Below, piece after piece: positions 43,001 to 47,735 of a stretch of DNA of 47,735 bases. Made by a program: the position numbers and the translations under genes. The DNA comes from CAYGVT01 sp964353355 (GTDB lineage Archaea > Thermoplasmatota > DTKX01 > GCA-020343715). The number at the start of each line of letters is the position of its first letter. The stretch's first letter is position 1. A model generated the notes under the pieces. It was given only the letters and a program-made list of their open reading frames with translations. It searched no databases and was not told the origin of the DNA. The stretch spans positions 1 through 47,735 of the forward strand of contig CAYGVT010000012.1 in assembly GCA_964353355.1 (NCBI GenBank), given 5' to 3'.

Positions 43001-44710
43001 ACGGCGCCCGCGGACGGCGCGCGGCTCAACACGACCGACATGCTGATCCAGGGCTACGGCGAGGACGCGGGCTCGGGGCTGCACGAGGTCTCGGTCTCGT
43101 GGGGCCTGGGGCCGTTCGTGCTCATGCCCATGACCCCCACTGGCGAGTTCTCCTACACCGTGCCCGACTTCCCCGAGGGCGACGTCGACGTCGTGGTGCG
43201 GCTGAACGACCTCGCGGGCAACGACGTGTGGTGGACCGGGAACGTGTTCATCGACCACACGCCTCCCGCGCTCGCGGTGCTCGAGCCCGCGAACGGGCTG
43301 CTGACCAACGGGACCTGGGTGCCGCTCGTGGCCGAGTTCGAGCCCGGCGCGCGGGTGTGGGTGGACCTCATCGAGTTCCCGGGCGCGTCCGGCCGGCTCG
43401 AGACGACCATCACCCTCAACGAGGGCAACAACACGGTCACGGTGAGGGCCCAGGACGCGCTCGGCAACGAGGCCCGCGTCGTGCTGCGCATCGTCCTCGA
43501 CACGATCGCGCCCGAGCTCACCGTGACCATCCCGAGGGACGGGTGGTACACGAACAGGACGCAGTTCACCGTGGAGGGCGAGGTCCACGGCGAGGACGAC
43601 CTCTCCATCCGCATCCACCTGGAGGGCGAGGCGGGCGACGCGACGCCCGGGTCCCCGGACCCGGACGGCATCTTCACCTGGGACATCCGGGTGCAGAGGG
43701 ACGGGACCTACACCATCGAGGTGCTGGCGACCGACCGTGCGGGCAACTCCGCGAGGGCCGTGCTGACCATCCATGTCGACACGACGGTCCCCGAGCTGGG
43801 ATTCGCATGGCCGCCCGACGGCCACGTCACCAGCGCGAGGCTCCTCACGGTCATCCTGATGGTCTCCGACGACACGGACCAGGCCTTCCTCCAGGGCCGG
43901 TGGGTGATGGGCAGGGGGCGCGTGAGCCAGACCGTGACCCTCGAGGAGGGCGCGAACCTGCTCACGCTGCGCGCCGTGGACGGGCTGGGGAACGAACGGA
44001 CCATCAGCATCACGGTCATCCTCGACACCGTGGCGCCCGTGCTCACCATCACCTCGCCCACCTCCGACCCCCTGCGCACGAACGACCCCGTGGTGCGCGT
44101 GGCGGGGACGGTCGACGGCCCGGCCACGGTGCTCGTCAACGGGGTGCCGGCCGAGGTCGGCCCTGGCACGGGGGCGTTCTCGATGGACGTACGGCTGCTG
44201 CGCGATGGCAGCCAGTCCATCTTCGTGCTGGCGACGGACGCCGCCGGCAACAACATGACCCGGCTCGTCTCCATCGAGCTTGACACGGTGCCGGCGCCCG
44301 TCTTCGTGACCTTCAACCCCCCCGGACCGACCATCGCGGACGGCGTCGGCCACGTGAACGTGGGCGTGGAGACCGATTCGACCGCGGTGCGCATCGAGGT
44401 GGTCGTGTCCTCCAAGAGCAGGGCGAGGACCTACACCATGCAGCTTGCGGGCGAGACCTCCTGGAGCGCCCTCGTCACCCTGGAGCAAGGCGATAACGAC
44501 ATCGTGGTGAGGGTCCTCGACCTGTACGGGAACCTCAACGTCACCGCGCCACACCCCATCGCCTTCGAGCCGGCCGATGGCGGGACCACATCGCCCTCCA
44601 TGGACCCGTTCGTCCTCTCCGCCCTCGTCCTCGCCATCGGCGTGGCCGCCCTCATCGCGGCACTGATGCTGCGCAGGCACATGAGGCGTCAGCCCGGCCA
44701 GGGCCGGTGA
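40079..44710 (+). CDS. Surface protein 4: beta-helix with Ig-like repeats
   Basis: 1543 residues from a GTG at 40079 (start uncertain; TTG follows). A signal segment (about 15-35) precedes a region of parallel beta-helix coils running to about residue 870, with recurring turns such as LRNCTLVRN, LERCTFRNNS and IDIVNNTARRCEG. About six Ig-like domains follow (from PLLVVTAPADGARLN, repeated as DTIAPELTVTIPRDG, DTTVPELGFAWPPDG and DTVAPVLTITSPTSD), each with a conserved DxxGN near its end. A transmembrane helix (about 1510-1530) and a basic tail close the protein. Unlike surface proteins 1-3 it has Ig-like rather than PKD repeats and lacks the WRLGPF domain. Envelope adhesin or structural role inferred. 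Confidence 0.88.
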   Translation: MLGSRSQKRASYRAAIALLCLAALALIAALLMAADPAGATITGDAPPASGDWVVSHPTAVAGETVTVPGNVVIRSSLDLEGSTVYLAPSSNGSLGLAVAATGQLNATGSRFASSTAYGYGFVVLGRMNASTTTFEDCFRGVRIETADTVLITDCSITSPLDVALVLEGANGTRVDGLHILSMSWRHQVTVSAATKRADVTEPVPVVAPGVVRVLGGHPSLAGLNVSFLRRVDASVTLRYSHDPGAFLVELECPVIEVVGATALNVSGVELHDALCRFYCDVTAISGLGQGVRAVLNVVSFTTALRAAEVPSIDLAGCSFERVWAFTTGLGIVRSGNFRSFTQKTDPLDPLVLGFHVSAALAGDGPHAYAVALHDMTVSSARLLQARLYPDLPGNGWPVFGLGITVDRVALDRSNGSVSVEFEPASTGRKTLDATLVMANCTFARTIESLVQVNCLPGPAPDSYRSFILSDTILLDRCTIGDSMSRTGALARTRVVGGLNDLFERTVELRNCTLVRNLGPLFEMRASESHTGGRERFVLTDCLLADNRETTYDPRVGPMPAWFTLQGWEEVTLERCTFRNNSIEEGIRIDAPGTGAEPSALTVRGCTFDGNHPIEARLRPPSFLNISWGGDLLIEDNYVVDSSMMLLNASEDPLFAHYSRLELRGNRVRDNFGRLVLLWNTDANHSLLTAVFRDNTFEDCTGPLVDYPHTDYEVKYLSWDARIDIVNNTARRCEGAVFWCYGDIHVRDNRFEDCLGLPLRLDNLRDNQPVLENNTFVRCEDCIHIGGKAAFITRVLMFMNDTSLNCTGTALSLFRVEANLTRIDITGAATAIVADDSVADAYDSTIEPGSARVADYGYVRVWSGLQVRVEWANATWVPSGNGVAGAMVTRFDRSGTFRGTDPTDDDGWTGVAWARQWSLEWLVGTLNYTLCTPYNLTASWSSFFSSVEVELDRPRVGADAVLLLFGDMQLPLLVVTAPADGARLNTTDMLIQGYGEDAGSGLHEVSVSWGLGPFVLMPMTPTGEFSYTVPDFPEGDVDVVVRLNDLAGNDVWWTGNVFIDHTPPALAVLEPANGLLTNGTWVPLVAEFEPGARVWVDLIEFPGASGRLETTITLNEGNNTVTVRAQDALGNEARVVLRIVLDTIAPELTVTIPRDGWYTNRTQFTVEGEVHGEDDLSIRIHLEGEAGDATPGSPDPDGIFTWDIRVQRDGTYTIEVLATDRAGNSARAVLTIHVDTTVPELGFAWPPDGHVTSARLLTVILMVSDDTDQAFLQGRWVMGRGRVSQTVTLEEGANLLTLRAVDGLGNERTISITVILDTVAPVLTITSPTSDPLRTNDPVVRVAGTVDGPATVLVNGVPAEVGPGTGAFSMDVRLLRDGSQSIFVLATDAAGNNMTRLVSIELDTVPAPVFVTFNPPGPTIADGVGHVNVGVETDSTAVRIEVVVSSKSRARTYTMQLAGETSWSALVTLEQGDNDIVVRVLDLYGNLNVTAPHPIAFEPADGGTTSPSMDPFVLSALVLAIGVAALIAALMLRRHMRRQPGQGR

Positions 44711-44781
44711 TGGCGCGACGCACCGAGCGGGGGGGGAGGGAGGGGAGGGGGGTGGAGGGGCACGCCCAGGAGGGCGGGCCC

Positions 44782-45288
44782 TCATTCCCTCGCGGGCAGC
44801 ACGTGCTCGTAGGTGCCCCAGGGGTGGTGGACGCGCACCGTGATGGGGAATCCGCCCCTGATGCTCTCGGTCACGATGCAGAACCCGGCGAACTTGGGAA
44901 GGACGCGCTCGAACGCGGCCCTGTCGGCCTCGGCGACCTCGAGCTGGATGTCGACCTCCAGGGCGGACACGCGGCGGAGGCGCTCGGGGGTGCGCACGAG
45001 GTGGGCGCGCGAGGTCGTGCGCAGGCCCCTGGGCTCGACGCGCACCTTGCCCAGCGCGAACACCAGGCTCGCGCTCAGGCAGTAGGCGGCCGCGGCCGCC
45101 AGGAGGGTCACGCCCTCGGGCCCGCCGCCTGGCCCCAGCGGCTCGGGCTCGTTCATGACAAGGTCGCCCTCCTCGGAGATGAACCTCGCGAGGAACCGGT
45201 AGCCGCCGCCGTGCTCGAGCTCGACGACGTGGTCCCGCGTGCCGAGGTCTATCGCGTCCCGGCCTAGCTGCCTGCGCACTTCGCCCAT
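44782..45288 (-). CDS. OsmC/Ohr family peroxiredoxin-like protein
   Basis: 168 residues from ATG 45286-45288; the frame continues upstream but only as the shadow of the rubrerythrin gene. OsmC proteins reduce organic peroxides through two cysteines. Both are present: Cys70 in LLAAAAAYCLSAS and Cys137 in FAGFCIVTESI, with PLGPGGGPEGVTLL before the first, the usual OsmC entry. The short FCIV lacks the canonical CPV proline. No TATA box is seen in the 53-nt gap behind the rubrerythrin gene, so the two are probably cotranscribed as an oxidative-stress pair. Confidence 0.88.
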   Translation of the reverse strand: MGEVRRQLGRDAIDLGTRDHVVELEHGGGYRFLARFISEEGDLVMNEPEPLGPGGGPEGVTLLAAAAAYCLSASLVFALGKVRVEPRGLRTTSRAHLVRTPERLRRVSALEVDIQLEVAEADRAAFERVLPKFAGFCIVTESIRGGFPITVRVHHPWGTYEHVLPARE

Positions 45289-45341
45289 GGTCGTTGGCAC
45301 CCCCTGGCAGGCAATGTCCCTTGGGCCGTACCCCTCAGGGG

Positions 45342-45899
45342 TCAGCCCTCGAGGCTGAACTCGCGCACGTCCATGTAGAACCCGTTCGCCGAGTAGTAGT
45401 CGTACTCCGCCTGGAGGAGGGCCTCGTGCCCCGACTCTATCTCGACGAGCTGCTTGAAGAGCTGCTTGGCCTCGTCGGTTGTCGCGCCCTTGCCCGCGGA
45501 GTCGTAGAACTCGATGGCGGAGCGCTCGGACTCGACGCCTATCCTGAGTGCCTCCAGGTCGTTGGCGGACTCGGCCCTCTCGACCCCGCGCTTGAACACG
45601 GGGGCGGTGGATTTGCAGGCGAGCGCCTCCTCCGTGACGTCGGCGAGGGACTCGTCGCACTCGATGCTCTCGAGCGCGTCCTCGTAGGTCATGAGGACGC
45701 AGCCGTCCTTGTAGGCGCAGGAGACCTGCTCGAGCACCCGCACGTGCTCGACCTCGTCCTTTGCGAGCTTCTCGAACACCTCGCGGCCCTCGCGCGACTT
45801 CGTCCTCTTGGCGAGCGCGTTGTAGAAGGCGAACCCCTCCCACTCGGTCGCAATAGCGGTTGTCAAGATATCCTCGACTTCCTTACCTGCCTTGACCAT
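45342..45899 (-). CDS. Rubrerythrin-type ferritin-like diiron protein
   Basis: 185 residues. Two ferritin-like helix pairs are visible: TEWEGFAFYNALAKRT with VFEKLAKDEVEHVRVLEQV, and ESERSAIEFYDSAGK with LFKQLVEIESGHEALLQAEYDYY, giving the E, ExxH, E, ExxH iron ligands of the rubrerythrin fold. There is no rubredoxin domain, but four cysteines lie between the halves. The frame opens at 45938, but that ATG overlaps the TATA box (45937-45944). The ATG at 45897-45899 is preceded by GAGGAGG at ideal spacing and fits a short leader, so it was chosen. Probably detoxifies hydrogen peroxide together with the OsmC protein. Confidence 0.9.
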   Translation of the reverse strand: MVKAGKEVEDILTTAIATEWEGFAFYNALAKRTKSREGREVFEKLAKDEVEHVRVLEQVSCAYKDGCVLMTYEDALESIECDESLADVTEEALACKSTAPVFKRGVERAESANDLEALRIGVESERSAIEFYDSAGKGATTDEAKQLFKQLVEIESGHEALLQAEYDYYSANGFYMDVREFSLEG

Positions 45900-45936
45900 C
45901 CGAAGCGCCTCCTCGGGAGGGAAGGCGGACGGCCGC

Positions 45937-45944
45937 ATATATAG
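45937..45944 (-). promoter_or_regulatory. TATA box of the rubrerythrin-osmC operon
   Basis: CTATATAT on the minus strand, about 40 nt before the chosen start. The predicted leader of about 15 nt contains a strong Shine-Dalgarno sequence. It lies almost exactly where the upstream ATPase gene loses its family resemblance. Confidence 0.6.
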
Positions 45945-45945
45945 C

Positions 45946-46177
45946 TTGGGCCGGACACCTGGAGGGCCCTCACCAGGAGCTTCAGGAGGGTCGTCTTCCC
46001 CACCTGGCGCGGGCCCCTGAGGGTGTAGACGCGGTCGGCGTCAAGGTCGAACCTGCCGAGGGTGGCGGAGGCCCACTCAAGGCCGGAGGAGCCCAGCTCC
46101 GCGAGCTTGGGGTCATCGCCTATCGCGGACGGAGCCGCCCACCAGGGGTTGAGCCCCTCGACGTCACCGAAGTCCAC
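45946..46177 (-). pseudogene. N-terminal remnant of an AAA ATPase (AAA_14/DUF4143-like)
   Basis: The start ATG at 46175-46177 opens a frame reading MDFGDVEGLNPWWAAPSAIGDDP and, after DLDADRVYTL, the Walker A loop RGPRQVGKTTLLKLLVRAL. This is the N-terminus of the widespread archaeal ATPase family that begins LNPWW and RGPRQVGKTT. Beyond LVRAL, at about 45950, the match ends and the frame runs on to 45863 in arginine-rich sequence overlapping the rubrerythrin gene. About three quarters of a typical 400-residue protein is missing, including Walker B. The promoter remains (TATA 46196-46204, leaderless spacing), so the gene was cut by a deletion that joined it to the rubrerythrin promoter. Confidence 0.75.
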
Positions 46178-46195
46178 GGGTGTGGGATTGGAGCG

Positions 46196-46204
46196 ATATA
46201 TATA
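46196..46204 (-). promoter_or_regulatory. TATA box of the truncated ATPase gene
   Basis: TATATATAT about 23 nt before the ATG at 46177, giving a leaderless message. Confidence 0.55.
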
Positions 46205-46218
46205 GATAAAAAGAACTT

Positions 46219-46266
46219 TCCAGTTAACTGGACAACTCTTTTAATATGATTATCCAGATGTGTGGA
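46219..46266. promoter_or_regulatory. Tandem operator-like repeats TCCAG-N5/6-TGGACA
   Basis: TCCAGTTAACTGGA (46219-46232) is a perfect 14-bp palindrome followed by CAA. A related copy, TCCAGATGTGTGGA (46253-46266), also followed by CAA, lies exactly 34 bp away in the same orientation. Both are upstream of the ATPase TATA box. They could bind a regulator of the ATPase family or mark an old insertion boundary. Confidence 0.5.
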
Positions 46267-46305
46267 CAAATCAGCAGCGAGATAGCGCCCCGGATGATGC
46301 CAAGC

Positions 46306-47735
46306 TCACTGCCAGGGGGGTACCCGCTGGCATCTCCGCGAGGTCGCGGCAAGGGCGGCCAGCGCCATCGCGGCCAGGGCCGCCGCCGCGCCAACCCCGG
46401 GGCCCTCCTTGTCCTCCTTCCTCAGGGGCTTCCCCGACAGGTCCAGCTCGGCTGTGTCCATGGGCCCGACGGAGCCGCTCCCGGACAGGCTCCTGTACCC
46501 CTTCTTGCCCACCTTCCACGTGAACGCCCCGTGCGGGACGTCCAGCGAGAACGTGCCGTTCGCCGCCGTCGTGGCGTTGTAGGTGCTCCCGTCGGCAGCG
46601 GTGACCCTGACGGTCGCGCCCTCGACGGGCCTCCCGCCCTTGTCGAGCACGGTGCCGGAAACGGTCCCCGTGCCCACGACGGTGACGACGATGGTGTCCT
46701 CGTCGGTGTTCCCGGCGACGTCGGAGACGGTCAGGACGACCTCGTAGACGCCGGATTTCTCGAACGCGAACAGGACAGTGGCACCCGTGAGGGTACGGGC
46801 CTGGCCGTCGTAGGTGAACGCCCACGCGTGCGTCGCGACCCCCACGTTGTCCGAGGAGAGCGAGCCGTTCAGCGCGACGGTCGCGCCGACGGGGACGCGC
46901 CGGTCCAGCCCGGCATCGGCCGTCGGGGGCGTGACATCGATGACTGTCACGACCGCGGAGTCCTCGTGCCACCGACCCGTCGCGTCAGCCACCCTGAGCA
47001 CCACGGTGTGGACGCCCAGCGACTTGAACGTGAACGTCGGGGAGACCCCGTACAGGAGGACCTGCTCGGACCCCTGCTCGAAGGTCCACGTGTAGTTGAC
47101 GACGCCGACGTTGTCGTGGCTGCCGCCGCCGTCGAACGTCACGAGCTCCCCCGCGTTGACGGTCCTGTCAGGGCCCGCGTGCGCGACCGGGGGCGTGACG
47201 TCCCTCACGGTGACCGTCAGCGCGTCCGTGGCCCAGTTGCCGACGGCGTCCGAGACGTTCAGGGTGACCACGTACACGCCCGGGACGCCGAACTCGAAGA
47301 TGGCGCTCATGCCGTGCAGCAGCACCTCCTCGGAGTCGTAGACGAATCCCCACGTCCATCCCACGATCCCGATGACGTCAGAGCTCAAGTCCCCGCAGAA
47401 CGCCACGACCGTCCCCTCGTCCACCGCCTGGTCCGGGCCAGCGTCCGCCACGGGAGGCGAGAGGTCGACGACGGTGACGGTCATGGTGTCGGCGGCCCGG
47501 TTGCCCGCCGCATCCGTGGCCTCCATCGTGACGAGATAGCTGCCCAGCCGGTAGAACCGGTACGATGGCCGCTCACCGTGAAGAGTTATGGGGACCATGT
47601 CCATGAAGGTCCATGTGTAGTTGGCCACGCCGTCGTTGTCGTAGCTGTCCCCGCCGAAGAAGCTCATCAGGGTCCCTGCGTCGACGGTCTGGTCCGGTCC
47701 CGCGTTCGCGGAGGGCGGGGTTATGTCGTTGACGA
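46306..47735 (-). CDS. PKD-domain surface protein, 5' end outside the window
   Basis: The frame is open from the right edge (reading DITPPSANAGPDQTVDAGTL) down to a stop at 46306, so the start lies beyond the window and the internal ATG at 47667 is not the real one. Four PKD domains are visible, each opening PPxADAGPD and containing a DNVGV-type core and a DAxGN end. They are followed by a carboxypeptidase-regulatory-like domain (GTVSGTVLDKGGRPVEGATV to GAFTWKVGKKGYRSL). The C-terminus is KEGPGVGAAAALAAMAL, then a short helix and SRR, resembling a PGF-CTERM sorting signal but with PGV instead of PGF. Probably an envelope protein attached by archaeosortase or a membrane helix. Confidence 0.85.
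   Translation of the reverse strand, partial: VNDITPPSANAGPDQTVDAGTLMSFFGGDSYDNDGVANYTWTFMDMVPITLHGERPSYRFYRLGSYLVTMEATDAAGNRAADTMTVTVVDLSPPVADAGPDQAVDEGTVVAFCGDLSSDVIGIVGWTWGFVYDSEEVLLHGMSAIFEFGVPGVYVVTLNVSDAVGNWATDALTVTVRDVTPPVAHAGPDRTVNAGELVTFDGGGSHDNVGVVNYTWTFEQGSEQVLLYGVSPTFTFKSLGVHTVVLRVADATGRWHEDSAVVTVIDVTPPTADAGLDRRVPVGATVALNGSLSSDNVGVATHAWAFTYDGQARTLTGATVLFAFEKSGVYEVVLTVSDVAGNTDEDTIVVTVVGTGTVSGTVLDKGGRPVEGATVRVTAADGSTYNATTAANGTFSLDVPHGAFTWKVGKKGYRSLSGSGSVGPMDTAELDLSGKPLRKEDKEGPGVGAAAALAAMALAALAATSRRCQRVPPWQ

Noticed and set aside
1..47735. CRISPR arrays, insertion sequences, integrases or rRNA genes
   Set aside because: I looked for regularly spaced repeats, transposase motifs and conserved rRNA sequence and saw none. 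The repeated units found are protein-domain repeats, duplication scars and short palindromes.

Overview
The window looks like chromosomal DNA of a high-GC archaeon, most likely a Thermoplasmatota-type euryarchaeon; that placement is an inference and I am moderately sure of it. Directly visible archaeal marks are an elongator tRNA-Met with an intron at the canonical 37/38 position, the gene order pus10 - rpl21e - rpo4 (rpoF) - DUF655 - ksgA, a PolB2-type family B polymerase, TATA boxes about 25-27 nt before start codons (many genes look leaderless or nearly so), VapBC and HicAB toxin-antitoxin pairs, and very large NosD/PKD surface proteins with C-terminal membrane anchors.

Layout. 1-3215: a divergent gene cut by the left edge, two zinc-ribbon proteins, and a class III aminotransferase whose 3' third is duplicated as an orphan fragment. 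3383-7130: a thrombospondin-type-3 repeat protein with a degenerate transglutaminase domain and a DUF4129-like tail, then a convergent SAM methyltransferase. 7423-11330 (minus strand): the intron-bearing tRNA-Met and the translation/transcription operon ksgA, DUF655, rpo4, rpl21e, pus10. 11511-15314: vapBC, PolB2, and hicB with a frameshifted hicA. 15479-21401: a secreted protein, a membrane protein with a winged-helix regulator, two zinc-ribbon membrane proteins and a tRNA 2-thiolation enzyme. 21535-33752: three tandem paralogous surface proteins, each made of a beta-helix, six PKD domains, a WRLGPF-type domain and a membrane anchor. 33786-39683 (minus): a tight four-gene operon, in transcription order a threonine-synthase-like PLP enzyme, a DUF1611 protein, a PP-loop ATPase fused to a creatininase-family hydrolase, and an enolase-superfamily epimerase. 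40079-44710: a fifth very large surface protein. 44782-46177: an OsmC protein, a rubrerythrin and a truncated AAA ATPase. 46306-right edge: a partial PKD protein.

The most interesting system is the operon at 33786-39683. Its epimerase, its DUF1611 protein and its MurL-like PP-loop domain each belong or resemble families linked to L/D-glutamate chemistry in other organisms, here joined by an amide hydrolase domain. It may handle a D-amino-acid-containing metabolite or cell-envelope peptide in an archaeon, but no substrate can be read from the sequence. The second theme is genome dynamics: two places show the same scar of tandem duplication, in which copying a plus-strand envelope gene also copied the 3' end of its convergent neighbour (aminotransferase tail at 592-951; 33-bp epimerase tail at 25602-25634).
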